The notes beneath the pieces were generated by a model, which saw only the letters and a program-made list of their open reading frames with translations, made no database searches and had not been told where the DNA came from. Of a stretch of DNA of 64,000 bases, positions 24,664 to 33,243 are shown piece after piece; the first letter of the stretch is position 1, and every line of letters starts with the position of its first letter. The DNA comes from Centipeda artemidis DSM 19719 (lineage in GTDB: Bacteria; Bacillota; Negativicutes; Selenomonadales; Selenomonadaceae): the NCBI RefSeq assembly GCF_000426665.1, contig NZ_AUFU01000001.1, positions 62,001 to 126,000 on the forward strand. The letters run 5' to 3'. A program made the position numbers and the translations under genes.

Positions 24664-25323
24664 TCACGCCGTCCTTTCACGCATATGACCATGCTCGATA
24701 ATAACGCAGCGCTGCGCCTCCTCGCCAACTTCGGCGGAGTGCGTAACGGTCAGAATCGTATGTCCCTCGTCGTGCAGTTCATGGAAAATCTTCATAACGA
24801 GTTTCTGATTCTGTTCGTCGAGGTTGCCCGTCGGTTCGTCCGCAAGGATAAGAACCGGATAGTTGATAAGCGCCCGCGCGATGCAGACGCGCTGCTGCTC
24901 GCCGCCCGAGAGCTGACTCGGCAGATGACTTGCGCGGTCGGCAAGTCCCACGCGCTCCAGCGCTGCCATTGCCTCGTCGCGATCGGGCATACTATGATAA
25001 TACTGCGCAACCATGATATTTTCAACCGCCGTAAGGTAGGGAATCATGTGAAATTGCTGAAAAACGATCCCGATCTTATCGCGGCGATAGCGCGTGAGTT
25101 CCTCGGGGCTCGCGTCCGTCAGGTTCTCGCCGTCGAGGATCACCTCGCCGCTCGTCGCGCTGTCCATGCAGCCGATGATATTCATCAGTGTGGACTTGCC
25201 GGAGCCGGAGGGTCCCATGACAGCGAGCCATTCGCCCTTTTCAACTTTCAGATTGACATCCTCGAGCGCGAGGAATTTTTCATTGTAGGCCTTTGATACA
25301 TGCCTTAGTTCAAGCAGACTCAT
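24664..25323 (-). CDS. ABC transporter ATP-binding protein, MacB/LolD type
   Basis: 219 residues. Walker A GPSGSGKST, Q-loop FQQFHMI, signature LSGGEQQRV, Walker B VLILADEP and the switch His (TVTHSAE) are all present. The sequence is of the MacB/LolD class that partners with FtsX-like permeases rather than classic importers. ATG 25323 follows GGAGGAGG; an in-frame upstream start overlaps the permease gene. Works with the two permeases just upstream. Confidence 0.92.
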   Translation of the reverse strand: MSLLELRHVSKAYNEKFLALEDVNLKVEKGEWLAVMGPSGSGKSTLMNIIGCMDSATSGEVILDGENLTDASPEELTRYRRDKIGIVFQQFHMIPYLTAVENIMVAQYYHSMPDRDEAMAALERVGLADRASHLPSQLSGGEQQRVCIARALINYPVLILADEPTGNLDEQNQKLVMKIFHELHDEGHTILTVTHSAEVGEEAQRCVIIEHGHMRERTA

Positions 25324-25339
25324 TATTTCCTCCTCCAAC

Positions 25340-26470
25340 TCATTCGCCCCGCAGGATGATCGCGGGATCCACATTCGTCGCAATACGTACGGGCAGGAGC
25401 GACGCCACGCCCGTGACGAAGATGGACATGATCAATGCCACGACAACAATCGTTGCCGAAAACTCGATGCCGCGCCCGAATACATTTACACTGACGCTCT
25501 CGGCGAAGAGGTACCCAAATCCCGAGCCGAGCACGCCGCCGAGCGCGCCGAGGAGACATCCCTCGCCGAAGAACTCCGCCACGATATGACGGTTGTCTGC
25601 GCCGAGCGCCTTTTTAAGGCCGATCTCTTTGCGCCGCTCCGTGACAATTGCCATCATCGTGGTCGACACGCAGATGAGCGTCAGCACGAGCACAACGATC
25701 GTCACGATGAGTACGAGCGCTTGGAGCTTTCCGAGCACTGTGTCCTGCGACTGCGCGATCTGCTTGACAAGCTGCGGTTCCGCGCCCGGCACGTCGGCGC
25801 GAATCTTTGCCTCGGCGCGTGCGAGATCCTCCTGCCCCGCGACGACGGAGACCTGCGCGAGGCTGATCTCATCGGGACGATTCTTAATGCTCTGCAGTTC
25901 TCCCAGCGGGACAAAAACGAAGTTCTCCTCGTTGCCGCCCGTGCGGACGATGCCAGAGACGCGGTAATCGCTCACGATCGTCCCCTCGCCGCCCGATACC
26001 GTCACGGTATCGCCGGGCGAGACACGCAGTTTCTGTGCGAACTCCGCGCCGAGCAAAATATCCTTTTCCCCCGGTGTCGGCCAGTCACCGCGGATCTGCC
26101 AATAGGGGCTGACTTCCTGCAATACGGCGAAATCCGTGCCGCCGGCCATCACCGTCTGATGATTGACGAGAAGCGTATCATAGAGGAACGGTGTAATACC
26201 GACGATCTCATAGTCCGAGAGGGTCTTTCGGACATTTGCAATCGTATCTTCATGGATCACCGGCTGATCTCCGCCCGGCAGGATGAGCATATTCGCGCCG
26301 TACGCGCGGAACGCACGTCCCATCTGCTCCGGTACTTCTTTGTATACCGTAATCATGCCCGAGATGATCGTCGCTCCGATCGCGACGGCGAGCAGGGCAA
26401 TTGCCATGCGTGCCTTGCGCCGCAGGAGGGAGTTGGCGATCATGATAAAAAACATCTTATAGCGATTCAT
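25340..26470 (-). CDS. FtsX/MacB-type ABC permease (iron operon, second copy)
   Basis: 376 residues with the MacB topology: one N-terminal helix (about 20-40), a large extracytoplasmic domain, and three C-terminal helices (from about 235). The C-terminal region has ERRKEIGLKKALGAD, the typical FtsX coupling segment. AGGTGA precedes ATG 26470. It differs in sequence from its neighbour at 26477, so the pair probably forms a heterodimer. In the Campylobacter p19 locus a similar permease pair is required for iron use. Confidence 0.88.
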   Translation of the reverse strand: MNRYKMFFIMIANSLLRRKARMAIALLAVAIGATIISGMITVYKEVPEQMGRAFRAYGANMLILPGGDQPVIHEDTIANVRKTLSDYEIVGITPFLYDTLLVNHQTVMAGGTDFAVLQEVSPYWQIRGDWPTPGEKDILLGAEFAQKLRVSPGDTVTVSGGEGTIVSDYRVSGIVRTGGNEENFVFVPLGELQSIKNRPDEISLAQVSVVAGQEDLARAEAKIRADVPGAEPQLVKQIAQSQDTVLGKLQALVLIVTIVVLVLTLICVSTTMMAIVTERRKEIGLKKALGADNRHIVAEFFGEGCLLGALGGVLGSGFGYLFAESVSVNVFGRGIEFSATIVVVALIMSIFVTGVASLLPVRIATNVDPAIILRGE

Positions 26471-26476
26471 TGTATA

Positions 26477-27760
26477 TCACCTGCCATGTAGAACCTCTGC
26501 GGGATGAAGTGAGAGCAGCATACGGATCGCCGGCACGCTGCCGATGATGAGCACGAGCGACATCAGGACGGCGATGAGCGGCACAACATACGGATTCACG
26601 GCAATGCCGGAGCCGAACACCGTCTCGCCGATGAGCTGTGCAAAGCCCAGCCCCACGAAGTAGCCGAATACACCCCCGATGATACCCGCGATGAAGATCT
26701 CTGCGAGCACGGAAAGTACGACGGCAATATTCGTTGCCCCGAGCGCCTTGAGGAGTCCCAGCTCACGGCTGCGCTCCATGATGTTCGCGCTGATGAGGTT
26801 GCTGACACCGAGACTCGATGAGAGCAGTGAGAGTACGGTGATGAGGAGCATAAGGAGCTGCGTCTTGTCGAGGATCTTGCCCTCGGACTCCGCGATCTGG
26901 CGCACGGGATGCGCCGCCGCATTCTGCATGACCTCCTCGATCTGATAGGCAATCGAGCCGACATAGGAGGTGCAGTACCAGATATCGTATTCCGCCTGCG
27001 AGAGCGACTTCGGATTTTCCGCCGCCTTGCGCGCAAGATCATTCTCCGGCGTCGTCATCGCGCTGACCTCGACCTGGTCGATCTTGCCCTCCGCATGGGC
27101 AAGGCTCTGTGCGAGACTGAGCGCACCGACAATTTGATTCTCCTCGTTGCCGCCGCCCGAGACGACGCCCATGACGCGTAGCGTTCCCTCCGTGCCGTCC
27201 TCTTTCGTATAGGACAGCGTACTGCCCGCCGATACGCCGAGTTTCTGCGCGAGCTTTGCGCCGACGAGCACTTCGTCCTGCTGTGCGTCGTCCGCCCAGT
27301 CGCCGTCTATATGCCACCACGACTTCATGAATTTCACGCCCGTCGTGTAGGTCTCGTCCGTCGGCAGGGTGAGCGTGTGCTCGAACCATGTGCCGAAGAG
27401 CTGTTCCCTCTCCCCGTCCGCAAGCGTGATGCTCGTCGTCAGGGACGGCGCAAAGGCAACGATGTTGTTTGTCCAAAAGATGGTCTTGATATTGCCGAGA
27501 TCTTCTTCCTCAAGGTATTCGCGATGCGTGCTTGTCGTCGTCTCCACACCGTAGAGATCCTTGAGCACCATCGAGTTGCGCGGCGTCACCATGATGTTCG
27601 CGCCGAACGCCTTCAATTCTTGGTTCACCTTCTCGCCGATGTCAAACATGACGTTCAGCATGGCGGTTGCGAGCGAGACACCGAGCGCAACCGTCAGTGC
27701 GATGAGGATAAACCTCCCGCGCTGGCGGATCAGCGCTCCTTTTACCATTTGCCAAAACAT
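26477..27760 (-). CDS. FtsX/MacB-type ABC permease (iron operon, first copy)
   Basis: 427 residues: N-terminal helix (about 15-38), extracytoplasmic domain (about 40-290), three C-terminal helices. ERSRELGLLKALGATN near 335 is the FtsX signature. GAGG lies just upstream of ATG 27760, and six bases separate it from the next permease. Such transporters often move energy across the membrane to act on a periplasmic partner instead of moving a substrate; here the partner could be P19 or the DUF2318 protein (inference). Confidence 0.88.
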   Translation of the reverse strand: MFWQMVKGALIRQRGRFILIALTVALGVSLATAMLNVMFDIGEKVNQELKAFGANIMVTPRNSMVLKDLYGVETTTSTHREYLEEEDLGNIKTIFWTNNIVAFAPSLTTSITLADGEREQLFGTWFEHTLTLPTDETYTTGVKFMKSWWHIDGDWADDAQQDEVLVGAKLAQKLGVSAGSTLSYTKEDGTEGTLRVMGVVSGGGNEENQIVGALSLAQSLAHAEGKIDQVEVSAMTTPENDLARKAAENPKSLSQAEYDIWYCTSYVGSIAYQIEEVMQNAAAHPVRQIAESEGKILDKTQLLMLLITVLSLLSSSLGVSNLISANIMERSRELGLLKALGATNIAVVLSVLAEIFIAGIIGGVFGYFVGLGFAQLIGETVFGSGIAVNPYVVPLIAVLMSLVLIIGSVPAIRMLLSLHPAEVLHGR

Positions 27761-27786
27761 GGCTTACCTCCTCTCATGCCGCCCCA

Positions 27787-29052
27787 TCAGCGGAAGTGAA
27801 CACGCGCAGCCTCAAGTGCATCCGCCTGAATCTGCACTTCGCCGCTTGCCACACGATAATCCACGGGAATCGGGTTGCATCCGCCGGGCAGTCCAATCGT
27901 CGCCTTGTTCATAACGACATCGCAGAGCCGGCAGACGATCTGACCGTCACGTTCCAAATAACCCGTCGGGCCGCAGATCTCGCACGCGTCAAGTCCGACG
28001 CCAAAGGCAGAGCCGCCCTTTTGCACGATGATAACGCGCACCTCCGTCCCGTCCGAGGCACGGAACGCAAAGCGGTGGAGATGTCCGTCCGAGACCTCCT
28101 CGAGGGGAATGTGCACCACACCGTCCTCTGCCTTCACGGCGACCGCGGGGACGAGCGCTTCCTTCTTATTCGCGTACCAGCCGCCGACGCTTGAGACCAA
28201 CACCGTCACAAACAGCATGGCGAGGAGCCCCGAACCCCAGCGTTTCCGACGAATGGAACGCGAAAGAATCTGACGGTACTGCGCCGGATTCGCCCAGTCC
28301 GGACGCTCCGGACGCGGCTGTAAAAAGAGCGTGATGGGAACGAGGATCGACACGAAGTAGATCGCATAGATCACTTTATTCTGATTGTCGATGAACGGCG
28401 CCATAAAAGAGATGAGACTCTCGGCGCCAAACACTTGACGCGCCATCATGACCGTCATGACAAAGATGATCTGTTGAATCGCGGTCGCTATGATCTGTAC
28501 GGTGAATACGAACACCAATCGTCCATGATTGAGCGCCGCTGCCGCTTTATAGGCAAGATAGCCCGAGAGGAAGCCGAGAAAAATGCCCCCGACAAAACCG
28601 AGCATCTTGATGAAAAAGTTCAATGTCACATAGTCGCCCATCGCAACCTGCACGATGGCGACGGGGATCAGCCATAGTTCGAGTCCGTGATAGAGGAAGA
28701 GTCCAAGTGTCAGCGCCCCCGTGCCGATGCGAAAAATGCGCTCCTCTCCGCCCGTCCATGTCCTGTGGATGCTGCGCAGGAGAATCGTGCAGAGCACGAT
28801 CGCACCGACGAGATCAACAGTGATCGCCATACTCTCAAAGATCTCGCGGTTCACCGCCGAGCGCGTGCCGACGCGCACCGCCGTCATGAATACCGAGAGG
28901 AAAAAGCCCCATTTGAGAACGCGTGTAAATGTGCGGCGAATACTTTGATCGGGCAGAGGCAAAATGATTGCAAGCAAAATGCCGAGCGGCACGGCGAGTT
29001 TCACACTCTCTTCCAGTGCCGGTACCAATTGTTGTAAAAATGCCTGTAACAT
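27787..29052 (-). CDS. DUF2318 membrane protein with CxxC motifs
   Basis: 421 residues. About eight N-terminal transmembrane helices (1-290), then an extracytoplasmic C-terminal DUF2318 domain with two cysteine pairs and a lone Cys: CEICGPTGY, CRLCDVVMN and LPGGCNPIP. The motifs suggest a bound metal, haem or Fe-S centre. The family is a regular member of FTR1/P19 iron loci. AAAGGGA precedes ATG 29052. A terminator hairpin stands between p19 and this gene, so it may be made at lower level. Confidence 0.87.
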   Translation of the reverse strand: MLQAFLQQLVPALEESVKLAVPLGILLAIILPLPDQSIRRTFTRVLKWGFFLSVFMTAVRVGTRSAVNREIFESMAITVDLVGAIVLCTILLRSIHRTWTGGEERIFRIGTGALTLGLFLYHGLELWLIPVAIVQVAMGDYVTLNFFIKMLGFVGGIFLGFLSGYLAYKAAAALNHGRLVFVFTVQIIATAIQQIIFVMTVMMARQVFGAESLISFMAPFIDNQNKVIYAIYFVSILVPITLFLQPRPERPDWANPAQYRQILSRSIRRKRWGSGLLAMLFVTVLVSSVGGWYANKKEALVPAVAVKAEDGVVHIPLEEVSDGHLHRFAFRASDGTEVRVIIVQKGGSAFGVGLDACEICGPTGYLERDGQIVCRLCDVVMNKATIGLPGGCNPIPVDYRVASGEVQIQADALEAARVHFR

Positions 29053-29074
29053 TAGAATTTCCCTTTCCTATTAG

Positions 29075-29100
29075 AAAAGCCGCCGTCCCGGTCGGGCGGC
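29075..29100 (-). terminator. Intra-operon terminator between p19 and DUF2318 gene
   Basis: Minus-strand GCCGCC (29095-29100) pairs with GGCGGC (29079-29084), and the inner bases can extend the stem; TTTT follows. It lies 78 bases after the p19 stop and 23 before the next start, so it probably lowers expression of the ABC part relative to FTR1-P19. Confidence 0.75.
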
Positions 29101-29177
29101 AGCCGTTCTAATACCGGCAGGAACACGGCGGACACGATATCATCGTGCCGCCGCTGCCATCATGTGTGCGCTGGAAA

Positions 29178-29747
29178 TTACCACTTACGCGGAACGTAGT
29201 TGAACACCCAGCTCATCTTGACCGGCTCGGTCCAGAAGTGACCCGGAACGCCCGTCTCAGGATCCGTGTGGAGCATGTAGTTTTGACGTGCGGGGCTGTC
29301 GATCGAAAACTCGCAGTCATAGGTTCCCGCGCCGAGCATCTTGACGTTCGCACCGTAGTGCGGGCCGTCGTCCGCGCTCATCGGCATGAATACGCCCTCA
29401 AGGCTCTCACCCGTCTCGCGTTTCGTGAACTTGTAGTGCACCGTCAGATACGGAATCCACTCGCCGACGCCGAAGCCGCACTCATTGCCTTCGGTCGCAT
29501 GGATATCCGTCTCGATGTGGATATCCGCCTGATCTGCGGGAAGGCTCATTCCTGCGGGCTCCATCGTGACCGGCTGGAAGTAAACGAGCGCAACCTTGAA
29601 GTGGTTCGTCGTGTCCTCAAGCTCGTCGCCGATCGGGAATTCCTCAAACGCAGCTTCACTGACGCTCGCATTGATCGCAAAGGTCGAGAACGCAATCGCG
29701 CCGACGGCAAGAGCCTTCTTGAGCATACTGAGACCGGATTTCTTCAT
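29178..29747 (-). CDS. Periplasmic iron-binding protein P19/Tp34 family
   Basis: 189 residues with a signal peptide (MKKSGLSMLKKALAVGAI, cleavage likely after SEA near 32). The mature part is an Ig-like P19 fold: MEPAGMSLPADQADIHIETDIHAT contributes the conserved Met, Asp and His metal ligands, with FMPMSADDGPHYGANV supplying a further His. P19 proteins bind copper and iron and pass iron to the FTR1 permease. ATG 29747 follows GGAGG by eight bases. Next to ftr1 exactly as in FetMP and Campylobacter P19 systems. Confidence 0.92.
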   Translation of the reverse strand: MKKSGLSMLKKALAVGAIAFSTFAINASVSEAAFEEFPIGDELEDTTNHFKVALVYFQPVTMEPAGMSLPADQADIHIETDIHATEGNECGFGVGEWIPYLTVHYKFTKRETGESLEGVFMPMSADDGPHYGANVKMLGAGTYDCEFSIDSPARQNYMLHTDPETGVPGHFWTEPVKMSWVFNYVPRKW

Positions 29748-29803
29748 GGGTAAATCCTCCTTAAAGAAAATAACTTCTTTCCTCTCTATCGAGGAAAAAC
29801 GAC

Positions 29804-30997
29804 TTACGCCGCTGCTGTTGCAGAGCGTTTTTTATATGATACCACCGCCACAGCGATAATGACAAGCAAAATCTGCGGAATGATGGTTTCATAGGTGGGG
29901 TAAAGGCCAAGCACATCGATGCTTGGAATGGGGACCGCCTCGATGACCGATGTCGAGACGACATCCGCCTCCTGCAGCGCCTTGACGCCGCCGCCGAGGA
30001 ACGTAACGGCAAGGACGAACATGAAGATGCTCGTGACCTTGAAGAACGGCCCGATGGGAATGCGCAGCGCGCCCCGCTGCATGAGGAAGAACATAATGGC
30101 AAGCACGGCGCATGCTGCGACAAAGCCTGCCCAGATCATATCGATATCGCCCGCCGCGTTGTTAAAGAGCGCCTGATAGAAGAGAATGACCTCCGCGCCC
30201 TCGCGGTACACGGCGAGGAACGCGGCAAAGCCGAGTGCGCGCGCCTTTCCCGTCGAGAGACTGAGCTTCACCTTGCTCTCGATGTATTTCTTCCACGCAT
30301 TCGCATTGGACTTGCCGCCCATCCATGCCGACGTCCCGAGAAGGACACAGACGGCAAAGAGCGCGGTAAATCCTTCGATCGCTTCGCGGCTCGCGCCCGT
30401 CGCATTCGCATCGAGCACGGAGTTGAAGAGATAGGCGCTGATGAAGCTCATCACAATACCCGCAATCGCCCAGTTGTAGACGGCGGAGAGTTCCTTCTCA
30501 TGCCCCGCACGTCCAAGATAGGCGATGATGCCGAGCAGGACGAGCATCGCCTCAATGCCCTCGCGCAGCAGAATGACGAATGCCTGGAGGAACATCGCCC
30601 AGCCGCCCGACTGGACGCCGGAGTTCTCGAGCGTTGTGACCTCCACTTGGATCATGTCGAGGAGCTTATCCCCCTCGGCCTTCACCTCATCCAGCGTCGC
30701 CCCCGCACGGATCACCTTTTTCAGCGTGTAGAACTGATACTCCGTGAGGTTGGCACTCTTGGACGAGATGCCGCTGCGCACGGCGCTCTCAAGGCCGTCC
30801 TTCTCATAGATGCCGTAATAGATGTCGTTGACGGCGTTCTTCGCCCCCTCGGCATCACCGGACTGATAGATCGTGTAAACATTATCCAGTTCGGTGCGGA
30901 TATGGTCGTGAATCTGCTGCCATGTCTGCGCCGCATCTGCGGGCGCCGTCGGCAAAAGCATGAAGAGCGCCGCTAATAAGATCAAGATTTTTTTCAT
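29804..30997 (-). CDS. FTR1-family iron permease with signal peptide and periplasmic domain
   Basis: 397 residues. Signal peptide (1-22), an extracytoplasmic helical domain (about 23-130), then seven transmembrane helices. Two REGxE iron-binding motifs are seen, LLREGIEAMLV and VYREGAEVILF, the hallmark of FTR1/EfeU/FetM permeases. The large N-terminal periplasmic domain is typical of FetM-type proteins. Paired with P19 it should import iron across the cytoplasmic membrane. The ribosome-binding site (AGGAAAGAAGG) is rather far from the ATG. Confidence 0.93.
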   Translation of the reverse strand: MKKILILLAALFMLLPTAPADAAQTWQQIHDHIRTELDNVYTIYQSGDAEGAKNAVNDIYYGIYEKDGLESAVRSGISSKSANLTEYQFYTLKKVIRAGATLDEVKAEGDKLLDMIQVEVTTLENSGVQSGGWAMFLQAFVILLREGIEAMLVLLGIIAYLGRAGHEKELSAVYNWAIAGIVMSFISAYLFNSVLDANATGASREAIEGFTALFAVCVLLGTSAWMGGKSNANAWKKYIESKVKLSLSTGKARALGFAAFLAVYREGAEVILFYQALFNNAAGDIDMIWAGFVAACAVLAIMFFLMQRGALRIPIGPFFKVTSIFMFVLAVTFLGGGVKALQEADVVSTSVIEAVPIPSIDVLGLYPTYETIIPQILLVIIAVAVVSYKKRSATAAA

Positions 30998-31024
30998 GAT
31001 TGCGTGATCAACCTTCTTTCCTGC

Positions 31025-31678
31025 TTACGATTCACTCGGCGGATCGGGCAGATACCCGAAGTATATGACGCAGGCGGTCCCGCTTGCTACAGCCTTGCCT
31101 TCCGCATCGTGCGTGGGGGAAAACTTCCATTTCTTTTGCACAAGCTCCGCAGCCGCCGTATCGTATTCCTGATTGCCCGAGGAGACGAGGATTTTTGTCT
31201 CCTGTACTTTCCCCATATCGTCAAGCGCCGCGGAAACAACCGTCTGGGTTTTCACATCCGGGTATTTCTTGATCTTCGGCTGTACCTGTTTTACCGCCTC
31301 GGCAAGTTTTGTCTGCGTTTCTTCTCCCTTGGAGAAGAAAAATGTCTGACGGACATAACAGGGAACGGGCTGTCCCGCAGCATCAAGTGCAGGAGAGAAC
31401 GTGACGCTCCCGGCATGAAAATACACCAGCATATACGCATCGAGGAGCGGATAGCCGGACGAACGCCAAATCCGTGCGGATGGAACCTTTCCCTCTGCGT
31501 CGACATACATATCCACAGCAACGCGTCCTTCTATGCCCAGGCTATAGAGCGGCGCCCGCTGAATGACTTGGGGCGGCTGCTTGGGTCTATTCTCTGCCTG
31601 TGCAGCATCTGCCTGCGGCACCAAGGCCCCCATACCGAGGAGTGCAGTCAGTACCATCGTTAAAATACAGCGTTTCAT
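31025..31678 (-). CDS. Secreted protein with two TonB-C-like domains
   Basis: 217 residues. N-terminal signal peptide ending ADA-AQ near 26, no transmembrane anchor and no Pro-rich spacer. Two modules resemble the TonB C-terminal domain: about 45-115 (IEGRVAVDMYVDAEGKV..SSGYPLLDAYM) and about 130-210 (VVSAALDDMGKV..SSGNQEYDTAAAELVQKKWKFSP). The repeated 'SSG..YD' and 'W.F.P' elements match tonB next door. Lacking the ExbB/D-binding helix, it cannot by itself be energised; it may compete for or bridge TonB boxes, or bind receptors in the periplasm (inference). Confidence 0.8.
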   Translation of the reverse strand: MKRCILTMVLTALLGMGALVPQADAAQAENRPKQPPQVIQRAPLYSLGIEGRVAVDMYVDAEGKVPSARIWRSSGYPLLDAYMLVYFHAGSVTFSPALDAAGQPVPCYVRQTFFFSKGEETQTKLAEAVKQVQPKIKKYPDVKTQTVVSAALDDMGKVQETKILVSSGNQEYDTAAAELVQKKWKFSPTHDAEGKAVASGTACVIYFGYLPDPPSES

Positions 31679-31693
31679 AAAAGAGCCCTCTCG

Positions 31694-32149
31694 TCATCGT
31701 TCCCTATGTTTCGGTTTCATATTGAAATACACGGGACACATAATATTAGACACGATGTATTCTCCGTTCACCATCGCCGGCCGGAATACCCATTCCGTTT
31801 CAACGAGGCGGCATGCCGTCCTGTCGTATAACAGCTTCCCGGAAGATCGCATAATCGTGGTTTCGAGCACGCTGCCGTCCGTGCCGATGCGTGCCCTAAC
31901 GCTGACAAGCCCTTTGAAGGACCCGCCGGGCGGCGGCTGTACGGCATGAATGATTCTGCCCGGTTCGGACTGACTCCAAGTACCTTCGTGTGCTTGCTCA
32001 TTGCTCGGATGCCTGTCGGTATCTATATCTCGGTCTTCCTGACGCATTTCCTCGGAAGTCTGCGGCGATTCCGGCTGCTCCGCGCAAGCTGTAACAACGC
32101 CGACTCCGAGCAGAACGATGAGTGTCATGATGAACACGAATCGCTTCAT
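31694..32149 (-). CDS. TonB-C-domain lipoprotein
   Basis: 151 residues from ATG 32149 (GAGG seven bases upstream). N-terminal signal with a lipobox-like VTAC (Cys22), a polar linker rich in Glu, Asp and Gln, then one TonB C-terminal domain (about 70-150: GLVSVRARIGTDGSV..SSGKLLYDRTACRLVETEWVFRP). No inner-membrane TonB helix. Closest in sequence to the tonB domain one gene upstream, so probably arose by duplication. Lipid attachment is predicted, not proven; the signal could also be cut conventionally. Confidence 0.78.
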   Translation of the reverse strand: MKRFVFIMTLIVLLGVGVVTACAEQPESPQTSEEMRQEDRDIDTDRHPSNEQAHEGTWSQSEPGRIIHAVQPPPGGSFKGLVSVRARIGTDGSVLETTIMRSSGKLLYDRTACRLVETEWVFRPAMVNGEYIVSNIMCPVYFNMKPKHRER

Positions 32150-32181
32150 CGGTATACCTCCCAATCGCCCCATTTTACATA

Positions 32182-32832
32182 TTACTTGATCTTTCTCGCG
32201 GGCGGCCTGTTGAAATAGACAGGGCACTGCATATCCGACTCCATGGGCTCGCCCTTAATATCTTTTGCCGGTTCGAATTTCCATTTGGTTTCAACGATAC
32301 GCCGTGCCAAGCGGTCATAGAGCGCATTGCCCGACGTTACCTGAATGGCCGTCCTAATGACCTTTCCATCCTTGCCGATGCGCGCCGTTACTGCAATGCG
32401 TCCCTTAAACGGAATAACGCCGTATGCCGGCTGCTCGGCATGAAGGATCTTCCCCGGAAGCCCCTTCTGCTGTGTTGATGTCGAGCGGATGACATTATCC
32501 TTCGGCTCGTCCTTCATCTCCTCCGCTTCTTTGAGGAGTTCCGTCGTCGCTTCCTCCGGAATCTCCGCTTCAACAACGGCAGGTTCCTCCTCTGCCTGCT
32601 CCGGTTCCGGCGGTGGAGGAGGCGGCGGCGGTTCCGGTTCTTCTTCCTGCTGCTCTTCCTGTGTATCGCCGAAATCATCCGCAATATCGACCCATTCCAT
32701 AGGATCCTCCTGCGGCGGCGGTTCTATCATCTTGAACACTATCGGGATGAGGAGCATGAGCACGAGCCATACGACGAGATGGAAGAAGAATGCGAGAACA
32801 AAGGCGAGCCGCCAATGTGTCCGGTAGTGCAC
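32182..32832 (-). CDS. tonB: TonB energy transducer
   Basis: 216 residues, canonical layout: one N-terminal inner-membrane helix (about 9-32) including a His (FFFHLVVW) like the essential TonB His, an acidic and proline-rich periplasmic spacer (about 60-85 with PEPPPPPPPPEPE), and a C-terminal domain (about 135-210). GTG start at 32832, directly after the exbD stop, supported by GGGAGGGG. It should carry proton-motive force from ExbBD to outer-membrane receptors; no receptor gene is in this window. Confidence 0.92.
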   Translation of the reverse strand: MHYRTHWRLAFVLAFFFHLVVWLVLMLLIPIVFKMIEPPPQEDPMEWVDIADDFGDTQEEQQEEEPEPPPPPPPPEPEQAEEEPAVVEAEIPEEATTELLKEAEEMKDEPKDNVIRSTSTQQKGLPGKILHAEQPAYGVIPFKGRIAVTARIGKDGKVIRTAIQVTSGNALYDRLARRIVETKWKFEPAKDIKGEPMESDMQCPVYFNRPPARKIK

Positions 32833-33243
32833 TCAGACCCCTCCCGTCTCCGTTGCGATGGACACATGGCGTGTCCCCGCTTCCTTGAGAACATCGAACA
32901 CGGAGACAACGTATTGATAGTCCGTTTTCTTGTCTCCACGCACGACAAAAACCGTATCGGGGTCCGTCTCGAGCTGCGTCTTCACCCGTGCCGAAAGCTC
33001 ACGCGTCGGCTCATCGTCACGATCGAAGAGAATTTTGCCGTCCTCCGTGACCGTGATCGAGATGATGTGCGGACGCGTATCCTGCTGCGCGGTCGCCGCC
33101 TGCGGAAGGTTGACCTGCACCGTGCTCGTATTCACCATATACATCGTGCTCAGCATGAAGAACACGAGCAGAAAGAGCATGATGTCGATCATCGGGATAA
33201 TCATGACGAGCGGCTCGCGCACCTCATGAAAATTACGACGCAT
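32833..33243 (-). CDS. exbD: ExbD/TolR-type biopolymer transport protein
   Basis: 136 residues. One N-terminal transmembrane helix (about 14-36) carrying the conserved membrane Asp (MIIPMIDIMLFLLVFFM), then a periplasmic domain. The sequence VVRGDKKTDYQYVVSVFDVLKEAG is the usual C-terminal signature. It overlaps exbB by 11 bases and abuts tonB, so the three proton-channel/transducer parts are coupled. TolR is an alternative but the tonB neighbour decides for ExbD. Confidence 0.94.
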   Translation of the reverse strand: MRRNFHEVREPLVMIIPMIDIMLFLLVFFMLSTMYMVNTSTVQVNLPQAATAQQDTRPHIISITVTEDGKILFDRDDEPTRELSARVKTQLETDPDTVFVVRGDKKTDYQYVVSVFDVLKEAGTRHVSIATETGGV

